Source: Polytrichum commune (taxonomy: Eukaryota > Streptophyta > Polytrichopsida > Polytrichales > Polytrichaceae). Taken from it: a stretch of DNA of 64,000 nt. The notes beneath the pieces are model-generated. The model saw only the letters and a list, made by a program, of their open reading frames with translations. It did no database searches and had not been told where the DNA came from. A program made the position numbers and the translations under genes. This document shows positions 1 to 11,214 of this stretch, piece after piece (position 1 is the stretch's first letter; each line of letters starts with the position of its first letter). Location: NCBI GenBank assembly GCA_950295325.1, contig OX485804.1, positions 4,218,001-4,282,000 on the forward strand, written 5' to 3'.

Positions 1-217
1 TGGGGATAGTATGTTACTACTTAGAGGAAAAGGAATCATTTCTTTGTGATTGTGGACTACACTTGTAATTTTTGCATCCACTATGAAATCAAGGAAACCC
101 CTAAATTATTGATGAATCAATCTCTTCATTGGATGGTTTTGTAATCTACTATGTACAATAATAGGGTTTTTCCAATTGAAATTCACAGGTTTTGAACTTG
201 ACTAGTGAAAGGGAACT
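1..217. other. Unassigned left edge
   Basis: AT-rich sequence with no open frame of note and no repeat partner seen elsewhere in the window. Confidence 0.4.
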
Positions 218-660
218 AGACCGTTTAGGGTATTTAGGATCACGTACACTATTTGCGAAGGGCCTAAAGGTCTAGATGCCTAGAGGTTTCAAAGTGTCAT
301 GCTTGCTAATTGTCAATATGATTCCATTCGTCAACATAAGCAACTTTGCAAGTGAAAAAATATCTACACTATGACATTTCGAGTAGCACATTGGGATACT
401 TTAGATGATAGTCTTGCATTTTAATATGCAAGGGGAAGATATTTTGGAGTGTACTAATGGTAACTGTCATTTGTGTACAATTTATTCAACTTGTAGACCA
501 TTGTGTACAATTTATTCAACTCGTAGACCATTGTGTAATATAGGCATACAGTGACCTCATAACACTATTGAACATACTCATGCCAAGATATTAATAAGCG
601 CACTTGAACACCAAGTGTCATGAGGTGACACTTATGATGAAGTTGTTAATCACACACATC
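218..660 (-). repeat. MITE family A, truncated inverted copy
   Basis: This stretch reads as the reverse complement of the element at 841-1944. Shared blocks include the region around CACTATTTGCGAAGGGCC and the block around TGATGAAGTTGTTAATC. It lacks the last ~70 bp of the family, so it is a truncated copy. With the element at 841-1944 it forms a large head-to-head inverted pair with a spacer of about 180 bp. A 29-bp direct duplication (TTGTGTACAATTTATTCAAC) lies at about 472-530. Confidence 0.65.
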
Positions 661-1368
661 GGAGCCTTTAAATTTCTCAAATTGCAATTTGCGACCAAGA
701 TCATCCTAGCGCACATGCATCCACTTAGGAGGCATTCACAATGTCTGGATGACACAAATGCTACTTTCAAATGAAGTAGGTAAACTAGCATATGCCATAT
801 ATTCGCAAAAAAACCAATGAATGGGCAACACCAACCGCTACACCGTTTAGTGTATTTAGTGTCACATGCGTAATAGTGTCAATTACCCTATCTTGAGGCG
901 CATGTTAGGTTACACGGATGATTAACAACTTCATCATAAGTGTCACCTCATGACATTCAATGTTCAATTACGCTTACTAATATCTTGGCATGAGTATGTT
1001 CAATAATGTTATGGGTCCATGTCTATATTACACAATATTAATCTACAAGTTCACTAAAGTGCACACAAATGACACATGTCATTAGTATGTTCACGAATAT
1101 CTTCCTCTTGCATACTCAAATGTACAGACATGGACACTTGTAATTTGTACGCTCAAAAAATAACTTCCCCTTGCATACTAAAATGCAAGATTGTCATCTA
1201 AAGTATCCCAATGTGCTATCTAAATGTCATAGTATTGATATTTTGTCACTTAAAGAAGTTACTTATGTTGACAAATGGAATTCATATTGACAATTAACGG
1301 GTGCAACACTTTGAGACCTCTAGGCATCTAGTTTAGGTCCTTCAAAAATAGTGTAGGCGACACTAAAT

Positions 1369-1926
1369 CCCGGGTACGCAACTCCCATATTATACGTAGG
1401 GGGCATCGTACTTAAAATGGCTTAGAGGACGGCTTTTTTAAAAATTATATCAAATTATATGATCAAATTAAAATGATCAAAAAGTTGGGTGAAGACCAAA
1501 TTAAATAAAATGAGATGAAAAAAAAGTTGGGTAAAGACCAAATTAAATAAAATGAGATGAAAAAAAAGTTGGGTGAAGACCAAATTAAATAAATGAGATG
1601 AAAAAAAAGTTGGGTTGCATATTTATTAAGCCTCCCATTAAAATTATAATTCATTCACAATGTTAAAATTTTATTAAAAAGTCCAAAAAGTTGGGTAGTT
1701 TGACCTATGGTACATGTATTAAAAAATCATATAACTAGGTTTTTAATGCAATTATATGCTTCAAAATATATTCATTTCCTATATATAATTACATTTTTGG
1801 ATTCCTTGTTAGAAGGGCTACAAGGGTTTCCTACATTAAAACAAATTGTATCACTCAATATTGGACTAAAACGCATTATAAGTGATTATAATCAGGACCA
1901 TATAATACGGGAGTTGCGTACCCGGG
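1369..1926. mobile_element. Non-autonomous hAT-type element, 558 bp
   Basis: Starts CCCGGGTACGCAACTCCC and ends with its exact reverse complement, followed inward by matching TATTATA blocks. An 8-bp duplication CACTAAAT flanks it at 1361-1368 and 1927-1934. The related MITE at 21090-21635 carries only one CACTAAAT followed by ACCATAAATG at the same place and so serves as a paralogous empty site. An 8-bp duplication is typical of hAT elements, although the CCCGGG terminus is not the common CA(G)GG start. The open frame at 1707-1982 runs out of the element and is not considered a gene. Confidence 0.75.
1484..1609. repeat. 42-bp tandem repeat, three units
   Basis: Three consecutive 42-bp units beginning TTGGGTGAAGACCAAATTAA and ending in a poly-A stretch lie inside the hAT-type element. 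The third unit is one base shorter. They produce the repetitive Leu/Trp/Ser-rich shadow frame on the minus strand, which is not a gene. Confidence 0.8.
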
Positions 1927-2304
1927 CACTAAATACCATAAATGTAGTTACAGATGAACCGGTTGCGGTAATTGAGAAATAACCAATTGAAGTTCAAGAC
2001 TTCAGGAAAGTTTACTGATCGTTTTTTAAAGGATCTATAGAATATACCTCAAATGAGTAAAGAAAAAATAAAGATCACAAGATGTAACTGCTTGGACTTG
2101 GAAACACTACTATTTTGACTGAGTATGCCCCAAAATCTCCCTGGACCCTGAGTAATACTTTCTTTGAGGAGATTCAAGTCAACAAAATTCTGTTTGTCAG
2201 ATTAATTCTCTTCGTCAGATTGGCAGCTCCGCTCCTTCGTTGACATTTATCATAATCCCTTCAAGTTGGCACTGTAGAATTTTCCTCAACGTACTTATAC
2301 ATTC

Positions 2305-2740
2305 TCAATGAATGGGGAGAACTGGCTGCTACACTGTTTTGTCTGATTAGTGTGCATTACGATTCGGAGCAAAGTGTCACTATGACTTTTTACCGAAATT
2401 ATCTTCTTTTACTAACTAAGTTATATCATATTTTTCAGTGTGCATAATAACTACTATATGTTATTTGGGTAAAAAAGGATGCTCTCAGTAAAATGTTATA
2501 GCAATGCCTGACTCCAAATTCACCCAAACTAATTAGACAAAACAATATATTAGTGACAGATGAGCAGGATGAGTTCGAGAAATAACCGATTCAGAAAAAT
2601 TACCGACCATTTTAGAGGAATTTAAAAACTATAGCCGGTTTTAATGAAGAAAACCTGAAAGGTGCCAACATGTAACCGGTTGGACTTGGAAACACTAGGA
2701 TATGGACCCCCTATGTCCAAAAATCTCCCCAGTAATTGTA
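2305..2740 (+). repeat. MITE family B copy split by another MITE
   Basis: The left tip AATGGGGAGAACTGGCTGCTA and the right part from about 2551 (ACCGATTCAG... CATGTAACCGGTTGGACTTG at about 2670-2690) match family B. The interruption is at the same internal site as in the copy at 815-2145. Confidence 0.55.
2332..2550. mobile_element. Small MITE (family G) inside family B
   Basis: Ends are CACTGTTTTGTCTGATTAGT on the left and an imperfect complement, ACTAATTAGACAAAACAATAT, on the right, with TA on both sides. About 219 bp, AT-rich, non-coding. It has no second copy in this window. Confidence 0.55.
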
Positions 2741-2916
2741 TACAGTACTTTCTAGTTACTTAATGTGTATGAACAAAAAAGTCAACGGTGCCTCTTGAGC
2801 TAAGCTGGCAGCAGGCCCACCACTCCATATGACAGTTATGGTGGTGGCCCATTCTGGCTTTTGCGCCTTTGGCGGCCCTGCAACCAGGAACTAATAAGTT
2901 GCCGACTTCGGTAACG

Positions 2917-2948
2917 ACTTTTGGGTTTTGGGTTTTGGGTTTTGGGTT
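2917..2948 (+). repeat. (TTTTGGG)4 short array
   Basis: Four direct TTTTGGG units in a row. The four G3 tracts with 4-base spacers meet the usual pattern of a G-quadruplex. The unit differs from the plant telomere unit TTTAGGG. Confidence 0.8.
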
Positions 2949-4222
2949 GAATTAGGGGATGATAGATGAGAAATTAAGCGGCTGCCAAGAAATGGCTCAA
3001 ACCATAATTTATTTACGCTCCGCACTTAACAGGTGCAGCATTGTGAATACAAGGTCGTCTTGGATTTGATGTTGAGGCGTCGAATCATATCTGACGTTCA
3101 CATACCCGTGCAACGGGTATTTGCGCGGATAAAATTGACTTGCGCACACTAGATGCATTTCACAATATTTTGCTTCAGTAATCGATAATAGGTTTGATTC
3201 TTACAACTTTGGGGCGACGGTACACTTGCAAATCTCCACTGATACCTCTGAATGTTCATAGCAGATCACGTGGTACAGAAGAAAGATGCATGTGTGTGGA
3301 ATGTCAGTGATTGTAATCCAATTTATGCCCAGGTTGGACATTCCAAATTATGTGATGCTATCATTGTATGCATAACACAGTACTTACAAAAGAGGATGGC
3401 AAATTGCAACCCAGATCCCTCGAAGTCTTGATTGGCAGCACAAGATCCGACAACGTGACGAAGGCTTTTTTTGAACATTGATTGATTCAATGTGAAAATA
3501 ATCATACAAAAGTTCGGCATGACGAGGGGTTGATCAACATATGAGAGCTGCTGTGAACCTTTGAATTATAGTGATAGTGGGTTTATATCACTTGACATGG
3601 TATACAATGCATCATGGGTTCCGATCGAAATGGGATCAGAATATATGATGTTTCCCACAACCACAAAAAAATTGATTGACTCGTCTACTATCTGATTCAA
3701 CGTAGAAGGTCTAGTATTTTCGACGCTGATGTTTATAAGAATGCCTTTGAGGATGATGAAGCTAGTAGTATTGCTCGTTTTACTACATCAATGAATGTGG
3801 GCATGATGTGCCGACAAATCTGCGAGAACTTGGTTATCGGCTACCACCCGACCGGCAACATCCTCCCCCACTTGAATATAAGTATTGGGTCAGTTCCTCC
3901 AATTCTTGGATTTAGGTGCCCTTCGTCTGTTGCATGCAAGGTCGATCGGCCTTGAAATTTCAAGAATCGTCAACTGAATCTCCATCTTCTTCACCAGTGA
4001 AGGTACGTTTCAAAGATCATTGTTGATCGAACTCTTGCAGTAGAGCAGATTCATCTTGTTGTCGAATGAAAGAGGCGAAGGTGGTGGAGTAATGACTCCC
4101 TCCTAACCAACCGCGTACCGCTCCATTTTTCAAGAGATGTGAAAAATGGAGTTCGGCATTGAGGATGTAGACACTTGAGCTCGTCGGTGTTTTGGCAACG
4201 CTGGTCTTAATTACCTCCCTCC
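2949..4222. other. Intergenic; 3' flank of the first small-peptide gene
   Basis: No gene recognised. The part from about 3960 to 4222 is the downstream flank of the minus-strand small gene at 4223-4405. Its TGACTCCCTCC block at about 4093 resembles the flanks of the copies at 16 and 20 kb, which suggests these loci were duplicated with flanking DNA. Confidence 0.4.
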
Positions 4223-4405
4223 TCACGAGTCGACCAGCGACGCACCCCTCCTCCATTTTGAGCCACCACCATCACCTAATGAAACATTTCGCTGGCGCCT
4301 CCATTTGGAGCCACCACCATCACCCAATGTCCTCCTTCGCACTACTTCCGACCTCTCACCAGGTGGATTCCACCTGGAGACGCCACCATCACCTGCGGCA
4401 CCCAT
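4223..4405 (-). CDS. GDGG-SKW repeat microprotein, layout A (60 aa)
   Basis: A 60-residue hydrophilic protein of unknown function. It starts MGAAGDGGVSRWNPPG and has three motif units: residues 5-15 (Trp12), 28-37 (GDGGGSKWRR, Trp35) and 44-53 (GDGGGSKWRR, Trp51). The linkers are basic (VVRRRTL, QRNVSL). There is no signal peptide, transmembrane segment or cysteine. The ATG is chosen because other copies begin with the same M-[GA]-A-[AT]-GDGG string. A TATA-like box lies about 470 bp upstream at 4874-4881, and two TGACG cores lie upstream of it. Closest relatives here are the copies at 19952-20137 (open) and 15898-16046 (frameshifted). Reality as a coding gene is inferred from conservation among copies. 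No known family is recognised. Confidence 0.62.
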   Translation of the reverse strand: MGAAGDGGVSRWNPPGERSEVVRRRTLGDGGGSKWRRQRNVSLGDGGGSKWRRGASLVDS

Positions 4406-4873
4406 GGCGATCGAAGACTCTGGCTAAACAACCTCCGAGACTAGAACTAACTCAACTCTCAATCGCACTTCAGGTCACCTTCCAATGCCAACCCAACGAT
4501 CCACCAGACTCCGCTAATAATTCGAGTAAGTCTGTATCTAGCTCTTAAACCTCAACTCAATGAAGCTGAGTCCGAATAACAGCTCCTCTCCAGGCCGTGA
4601 ATGAAACCGTGATGTGAAAGTGCAGCTGAGAAAACTTCTGAACACTTATGAAGACTTATGAAGAATTTGTGTTGTGTGCAGCTGAGAAGATTGATGAAAA
4701 ACAACTCATGTGCTGTGGAGTCTGCAGCTGATGATGTGGTGCTAACCTAACCTCGATTTGAACCCCGAAAGTTTATCGTGTGCAGAATTGCAGTGAGAGA
4801 TGGGGAGTGTATTCGATGGTGAGTGGAAGATTCAAATGTGTGTTTGTGGTGCTGAATGAGAGGCGTCGTGAAG

Positions 4874-4881
4874 CTTATATC
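4874..4881 (-). promoter_or_regulatory. TATA-like box for the gene at 4223-4405
   Basis: Reads GATATAAG on the minus strand. Farther upstream on that strand are GTTGACGAG and CCGTGACGCTG, which contain TGACG cores (bZIP/TGA-type). The distance to the ATG, about 470 bp, implies a long leader or a leader intron. Confidence 0.35.
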
Positions 4882-5518
4882 CGACGAGGAGATGATGAAG
4901 TGGATCTAGTTCTCGTCAACTGCTTGTGACCGACAGTCGGGACAGCGTCACGGTCCCGACTCCCCAACACGGTCGTCGCTGGGTCGTCGTAACCGCGTCA
5001 GCAGGAATTTTTGTCCCTGCGACTGATCTTACTAGGCTCCACGCTACAGGAGACTCCACCCATTTCCTAATTCAGGGGGTTTCCTTTCTCTTTTCCTTTT
5101 TGAGGGAGGGCCGGCCAACGAATGACTTTCTTTAGATTACATCCATCCGTCCCTCATTCATTTTATGAGTGAGATTTTCTGGCCGGGTCTAGTGAGCGTG
5201 TGTCGGCCAGCATTTGAAAGGTAGTAAGTTACGTAGTGGGTTGACATAACATACTTTAGCGGTGCGCATTTGTTCATGTGGGCCTTACCAATATAATCAT
5301 GGGATATCCCAATCTATTGCAAGGAGATTCATTTAAGTCTTAATCTGCACAAGATTAGGGTTTCCTAGGGTTATATTTGCAAGGTTCACATGAACACTCT
5401 CAAATTGCTCAATAATGTTATGGATCTATGTACTACCAAGGGTGAGATTCCATGTGAATAAAGACAAACTTGTCCAAATGTAGAGGGAATTTGGTGGGGT
5501 AGAGTTTGTATGCGCCAA
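4882..5518. other. Intergenic promoter region
   Basis: Upstream flank of the gene at 4223-4405. An inverted pair around GACAGTCGGGACAG / GTCCCGAC occurs at about 4932-4962. No gene is supported. Confidence 0.35.
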
Positions 5519-5763
5519 CTATACTAAATATGATGTTTAGTGTCATCAATTCTAACAATCTTGCTCAATACTAATTGTAAACCACCGTATAGTGTCACCA
5601 ACACTAAACTTCAACTCACCATTATTTGTCATTCCTTGGAGATTGTTTGGGGATAATAGATCTACAGTGATGCATGACAATATTTCATCACAAGTTGCTG
5701 ACAAGAGAAGGTGGGGTTTTGGCCAATGGGTGAACTCATCCATCATCCATGACAATATTTGTA
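5519..5763 (-). repeat. MITE family F, partial inverted copy
   Basis: Matches in reverse the element at 42781-43166. The shared blocks include the ACTAAATATGATGTTTAGTGTCA end, TTGCTCAATACTAATTGTAAAC and CATCCATGACAATATTTG. The far end is lost or diverged. The frames here are repeat-derived and not genes. Confidence 0.6.
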
Positions 5764-6559
5764 AACTTATATATGTATACTTAATACGTAATGCTACACA
5801 GTGACATAATATAGTATGTATGCTCCAATTGGAATAGTGCGTATAATGAATGAAGTAATTCTAGGCCTAGGATCACTTTTACCAGTTTTAGCTATAAATA
5901 TCCACTTGAAGTAGTTTTAAATGTTGAATGCATGATTCAAAGGTTGATGAAAACCAAAGAATTTGTACTATTATAAAATATGTGTTAAAGGTTTGATTTG
6001 ATATTGGCATGCAAATTTAAGGTTTAAAACCAATGAGTTTTCAAGGTTACATCCATACGTTGGAATCAAAAGTACAATAAAATTTTGGTAAGTAAAATTT
6101 TGAAGCATTTATTTTTTGAAATTTCTAAAAAAAATTAATTAAAAACAATCCACTTAAATTTTTTTAGGATTGGATGGAAGTATAAGGTCTACTTGAACAA
6201 TGCCAAAAAATTCAAGTGGAATGTCATTGAATCATTTAAAACCTTAAAAACGTCCATATATAAGAAATTCTCCAATAAAGATTTTTTTTTGACATAAACC
6301 ACTTTCATCTTTTTCCTGAAAAATATGCATACCTATATGCCACTTGATCATGAGAAATATACTATTTGAGAGGAATTTTTCTTGTGAATCCAACAAAGTA
6401 TGGAGTGACCTTCCATCATGAAGCTTCCTTCTAACAGAGAAGTGTGTCCAAAATCATCCATCGGGAAAGAAAGACACTGGATTCTTCTGGGCTTTGCATC
6501 TGAAGGCCCAATTCATGCTGAATTAATCTGGTCTCAAGGTTTGAAAGAAGGGGAAAAAT
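5764..6559. other. AT-rich intergenic DNA
   Basis: No gene, RNA or repeat partner seen. Confidence 0.4.
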
Positions 6560-6690
6560 CAATGAACGGGGAGTGCTGGCAGTTAGTTACAAGCTAGCCA
6601 GTTGATTTTGAGAATTTCCGAATGAAATAGAAATGTTTAGGAAGGGGTTCCAGAAGAAAAATCAAGGTTTTCGGAAATGGGCCAATTAGA
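6560..6690 (+). repeat. MITE family B fragment with an empty insertion site
   Basis: Begins AATGAACGGGGAGTGCTGGC and continues AGTTAGTTACAAGC, so the internal GTTA site that is occupied in three other copies is uninterrupted here. The remainder is diverged. Confidence 0.45.
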
Positions 6691-8314
6691 AGGAAAAAAA
6701 TGCTGGCATTTAGGCAAGCTGCCCTGGGAGTATCCACTGCAAATTACCAATTAAAAGGCATTTTTCATGGCGGGCAGCCAACTAGACATGTACTTCTTAG
6801 GATTTTTTTTTAATATTATGCATAGTTGGAGTTATTGTTGCCTTGCTGGCTTGAGGGTTTAGGGTCTAGGGTTGTTTGAGTGCTGAAGTTTAATCGGTTG
6901 AGTGATTGAGTGAGTCTGTAACTATGTGAGTGTTGAGGTAAGAATCTCGGGGCAATGCTGCGAATTGCCTTGGAAGCGCCAGATGAGGGGATAGATGACA
7001 TTATGTGTGATGATGTCCCACTTTGGAAGAATGACAGTAAGTATTGTTTTTTGTATGCTAATCCCTCTTCTTATTTGAATTTTCCTAATACACAGAGTGT
7101 GAGTGATGTGTCTTGTTTGTTTGGGGCAGTTCATACTAACAACAGTGGTACGCAATTTTTTTGACTTTCAATACTAACCAACCTCCAGAAAATACTTGGA
7201 CCCTTTGTGGATCTTGTATTTTCTGAAGGCTACATCCTTGCTCCTAAGATGGTAGGGACTTTGCCAATTTCAACTCATGCTAAGGATACTATTTAGACGA
7301 CAAAATAGTCTTGATGTATTTTGGTGGTGTAAATTGGCTCATTTTAGTTGATAAGGCCATTGAATGCCAACATTCTCTAACCCTGAATACTTGAAAAAAG
7401 AAAGAAGGAATGAATGACAATGAAACTTAAAGGAAAAAAATGGGGAGAGAATAAACATCCACCACCAAAATACAAAACCGACCCCAAAATACAAAACTTG
7501 AACATTGACTCTGAAGCGACAGTTGGTTTTATTGGTAACCATAGACAACCATCTAGTTGAAGGAAAGACGACCTTGAGAACACAATGTAACTTGATTGAA
7601 AAAGAATTCCATATTGAATTGTGATGAATTTCATGGTGTACAATATATCTTCATCAATCGGTCTCCCTGGTACCAGGATTCTAGGACTTTGTTTCTTGTT
7701 GGCAAAGTTGCATCCGCAAAAAATATTCTTAAATTGAAGACAACTAATGCATGTGAGATCTGAGAATCTACATGCAAATCCAAGGGGAACGATCTTCTGT
7801 ACCCATGAATTTGTCATTAAATTCTGGAGGTATCTTGAAATTCTCTGAATAAAAAGGATTCGATTGACGCACACATCATCACTAGTACGTTCTTGGGATA
7901 TGGCATTAAATTATGGAGATCTTGATCTTGTGACTCAAATGGTGATCCACTAGCTGCTATGGATTTTCTCAGCTCCACGTGTCAACCCTTCGATCCTCTC
8001 CTTGTGCAAGGTGAGTCCTGTGCTTCAAATTGCATTTTTGAAATTTTGACGAGCTGGAGGCTTTGAATTTCCCCCCATCTTTTGTCTTTGCTCCTCCTCC
8101 AGGTCCATCGTCTTCCTGCCGCCGCCATGGCGTCATGGATCATCAACAAACCAATACCGGAATGTGAATGAGATGATCTCCTGTGTATGTTGAAGAGAGC
8201 CCTGAAATGATCTCTACTTGATCAATAAATTCCTGCAGTGTAATGATCACTACAAATTTACTGTAAGAAGAATTTGACAGAATTTTGTACTGCCAGCTTG
8301 TTGTGAGCCTGCTC
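6691..8314. other. Intergenic; unrecognised frames only
   Basis: Open frames occur at 6955-7164 (+, 69 aa) and 7377-7874 (-, 165 aa, the second-longest in the window). Neither shows recognisable domains, a conserved partner or clear gene context. The 6955-7164 frame has a GTAAG-like donor at about 7036-7040 and might be an exon remnant. I see no sufficient reason to call either a gene. Confidence 0.35.
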
Positions 8315-8452
8315 TCACGATGGCCTGCGTGGCCTCCATTTGGAATTACCACCGTCACTTTCTAAGTCGTGCTGTTGCTGTGGAGCCCGACCTCTTGTGC
8401 CTCGAGGGGGGTTCCACTTCGACTGACCACCATCACCCCTCACATGAGCCAT
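8315..8452 (-). CDS. GDGG-SKW repeat microprotein, layout B (45 aa)
   Basis: A 45-residue protein beginning MAHVRGDGGQSKWNPPRG. Unit 1 spans residues 6-16 (Trp13) and unit 2 spans residues 32-42 (SDGGNSKWRPR, Trp39). The linker TRGRAPQQQHDLE is the same length and style as in the gene at 44020-44157 (SRGRGPARQDKEF), which identifies them as orthologous-type duplicates despite many DNA differences. The start is the ATG in a CCATGG context and the stop is TGA. A good TATA box at 8829-8835 lies about 380 bp upstream, with GACGTCA immediately before it. No signal peptide, cysteine or membrane segment. Function unknown. An antisense-strand frame offset from this one (8143-8358) is a shadow. Confidence 0.65.
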   Translation of the reverse strand: MAHVRGDGGQSKWNPPRGTRGRAPQQQHDLESDGGNSKWRPRRPS

Positions 8453-8828
8453 GGAGTGGATTCAAGTAATTGGTGACAAGAAATTGTCAATCTCAAAGAG
8501 GAGCTGGATCAACTTAGTCCCGCAGGCAGCAGAACCCTAAAGTTCACACTGTCTTTCTAATGCTGCCAGATGAAGTTATGAGGTTTGAGGAAGAATAAAG
8601 TATGAAGGATGCTGAAAACCCCTGAGGTTTGAAAGTTTCTCTAAAGTCAAGTTCTTTCTTTCTATTGCTGCCAGATGAGACTATGAGGTTTGAATGTACT
8701 GAGGAGGATACCTTAAAAGGCCGACGACATCTGAGTCCAGAAGATAATATAGAAGAATGCTCAAAACCCTGAGCAATTGAATCATTCGGAACTCTGCTTG
8801 ATTTGGAATGTTTAGAATTCTGTTGTGC

Positions 8829-8843
8829 ATATATAGTGACGTC
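8829..8843 (-). promoter_or_regulatory. GACGTCA plus TATATAT promoter block
   Basis: On the minus strand GGACGTCACTATATATGC places a TGACGTC-type bZIP site directly upstream of a TATA box, about 380 bp before the ATG at 8452. The gene at 52237 has TGACGTCA about 30 bp before its TATA box. Confidence 0.45.
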
Positions 8844-10315
8844 CATGGCTCCCAATTGGCGTGATCGACAAGCTCCAGCAGTTTGCCGACACACACGGAA
8901 TTGCAAATGAACCCAAGCCGATGCAGATGATGTGGAGCCTTCGACGCGGCCAAGTTTACCTACCAGCTTCCTTGTGACGGAACACAGCACTGGGAGCTTC
9001 TTGGTGGCGCCACAAGCACCCATGTCAAAGCGGAGGATTCTTGATTAGGATATTCCCTGGAACTTGATCAAAATTCTCCGTCGCAGACTGCTCTTCGCGA
9101 GTCATTTCTCGCCGTCTGTATCGACCATCGATCTCTAGAGCCTGCACGCGCTTACCAACTTACCTGCGTAACTTAATCTGCCACTGTGTGAATTAGTCAG
9201 TTGTCTTTTAATTTGGCAGCGGCGGAATGGGGTGCGCAACCCGGGGACTGGCACTGTCCGCGGCAAAAGAAACACAAGAGTAGTATCCCTCCCTCCTTCC
9301 TTCCTTCCTTCCTTCCTTCCTTGGCGGGTTCGCCGATTCACCGAAATTCAATGGTTTTTTGAAGATGTGGGAATATCCGGAATAGGTAGATCCTTGAAAC
9401 TGAGGGATACTCTGAATGGCCTCATTACAAAGTGCTTTGCACCGTACACGTCAAAGTGAGAGATGTGATCGCGCTATCATCATAGTTCATTTTAAGAGCC
9501 CAGTGGGAGCCCCAGTGCATTGGTTTCTAGCCCACGTTGAATCTCTGATGTAAAATTAGTGTGGGTCAAAAAAGATTTTTTTTTCTAGGAAATCGATGTG
9601 GGTGAGTAGTTATTCTATACTACTTTTGATGTAAGGTGAGTTTAATGAATTCACTACTAACAATGAGTAAATTTATTCAATTTAGTGTATTTGAGAATCA
9701 AAGTATGTACCTAGTATGAGTTCTTCCTCAGAGCGTCCCCACCAGACCGGGCATGGGGCATGCAACGTAAAAAATGGGGCATCCCGGGTTCTTGGGTGGC
9801 GGTACCGGCATAAATTGAGCCCCACCAATGTTTGGTCCCCCATAATTTAGAACAGAACTCTTCCGGCCCGCCAAGAGGTTACTTTAATATCAGATACTCT
9901 GATATCCTACTTTATCCCATGTCAGATTATAGGTGTCGTTGTCTTATTGATTGCTTCCTAATTATACCGGGGGTATGCCTAGGCTTTGACGGGCTTCGAC
10001 TCAAGATGAGCTGCCCCGCCCAAGATGGAGGGCTCCCCAAAGGTATAAAATATTATATACTCTATTTGGCGTGTACCCGATCTGGTGGGGATGCTCTCAG
10101 TAGTATGCAGAGGTTCTGCTCATGAGTTGTGCTAAGTCATGGATTCCTTGTTCCATCTACTGGAAACACATTCAATTGAAGTAACTTCTAATATGCTCTA
10201 TAATTATTTTCTACTGTAATTTTGGCCCAATGCTAGGCCAACATCGCAGTCATGAATATAATGGTACAAAGGATATTTCTGAAATGTGGGAAAATTCGTG
10301 TTTAGTCACACTAAT
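8844..10315. other. Intergenic; contains a (TTCC)n microsatellite
   Basis: A (TTCC)n run occupies roughly 9287-9322. The overlapping short frames here are derived from it or are random. Nothing else is recognised. Confidence 0.4.
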
Positions 10316-10559
10316 CACTATATTCGTTAATTAGAGACTTTGGAAAGTCTCAAAATAAATGCAAATGTTTGAATATCTAGTTCAATTTCTTATTGTGATG
10401 ACATGTATTTGTGCCAAATTGGTTAGTGCCGCCCATGCAAATCACTTTATTAAGTCACACTGAATATATTTTTTGTGTTTTTCTTGTTCTATATTTGAAA
10501 AACTATGTTCTTAAATAGTCTCAAAATCATGAAAAAGTCTCCGATTACCGAATATAGTG
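10316..10559 (+). mobile_element. MITE family C, copy 1 (244 bp)
   Basis: Terminal inverted repeats are CACTATATTCG at the start and CGAATATAGTG at the end, extending imperfectly inward. A second copy of the same length lies in inverse orientation at 25388-25631. Non-coding. The target duplication is ambiguous. Confidence 0.75.
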
Positions 10560-10906
10560 ATACTAATGAGATTGTCTTAGTGTAGGTAATGCACAACCCT
10601 AATAGCAACTTGGAAAATGTAAAGTTATACAAGATTGCCTAGAACCAACACAACATAGTTGGGTAGTAAACCCAAGCTAGATCAAAGTCCAACTAGTAAT
10701 GATGCGCAAAGTCACATGGCCACCTCCATGATCTTACCATGTTCTCTTGCAAAACTGTCACCTTGCATCTCATGAACTGACCCCCTTTGTGCTTTGTGGG
10801 CCTACCTCCTTGGCTTTGTGAGTAAAATGATTAGAACCGTTCCCCCACCATGTGTCTAGAATGCTTAGAATAGGCATTAACAAGCTACTCTAAACCCACC
10901 TTGCAC
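10560..10906. other. Intergenic spacer
   Basis: No feature seen between two MITEs. Confidence 0.4.
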
Positions 10907-11214
10907 CAGTGTGTATTTTTGACAAAGTTTTTGGAAGCTTTTGGCATTTGACACACACAAACTTGCACAAAAGTAAATTGCATGTCAATTGACATGTAGA
11001 ATTTAGATGTTGACATGCAGTGTGACTTGCGAAGAAAAAAACAACAAGTCAATTCACACTTTAGAAATTGAAACTAGGCATGTGACATTGAGGTGACCTT
11101 TTAGAAGAAAATAGATGTCAATTGACATTCATTTTTGTCTTTGAAAACGTCATGTACGTGACACTTTGGATTTGAAGTTGAACGCCAAATGAAATTTGTC
11201 AAACATACACAGTG
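10907..11214 (+). mobile_element. MITE family D, copy 1 (308 bp)
   Basis: Starts CAGTGTGTATTTTTGACAAA and ends TTTGTCAAACATACACAGTG, which are near-complementary termini. A second copy in the same orientation lies at 18138-18453. Non-coding. Confidence 0.75.

Larger units (their letters stand above)
841..1944 (+). mobile_element. MITE family A, interrupted by a hAT-type element
   Basis: Terminal inverted repeats are CACCGTTTAGTGTATTTAGTG-like on the left and its complement (CACTAAATACCATAAATG) on the right, flanked by TA. Without the insertion at 1369-1926 and one copy of its target duplication it is about 538 bp, close to the 546-bp copy at 21090-21635. It has no coding capacity, so it is non-autonomous. 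The TA target duplication suggests a Tc1/mariner-like mover or, if TTA/TAA, PIF/Harbinger. The exact superfamily is not settled. Confidence 0.75.
815..2145 (+). repeat. MITE family B copy split by a nested family A element
   Basis: The left tip (815-840, AATGAATGGGC...CCGCTA) and the right part (1945-2145, TTACAGATGAACCGGTTG onward) together resemble the intact B copies at 51021-51243 and in the right arm of 50480-50705. The break falls at the internal GTTA site, and TA is present on both sides. The element in between is the family A MITE at 841-1944. Confidence 0.6.

Noticed and set aside
1463-1654. Minus frame with repeated Leu-Ile-Trp-Ser-x-Pro-Asn-Phe blocks
   Set aside because: Produced by the 42-bp tandem repeat inside the hAT-type element.
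6816-7001. Minus frame of 61 codons resembling a mitochondrial targeting sequence (Arg/Ser-rich)
   Set aside because: No following mature domain, no conservation partner. Composition alone is weak evidence.
7377-7874. Unusually long minus frame (165 codons)
   Set aside because: Hydrophobic low-information composition in AT-rich DNA, no motif recognised.
8544-9023. Minus frame starting MGACGATKK, similar at first sight to the MGATGDGG start
   Set aside because: No GDGG or Ser-Lys-Trp motif follows. It overlaps the promoter of the gene at 8315.
9832-10125. Frame containing QDGGLPKG
   Set aside because: Single loose match to the family motif with no Trp and no second unit.
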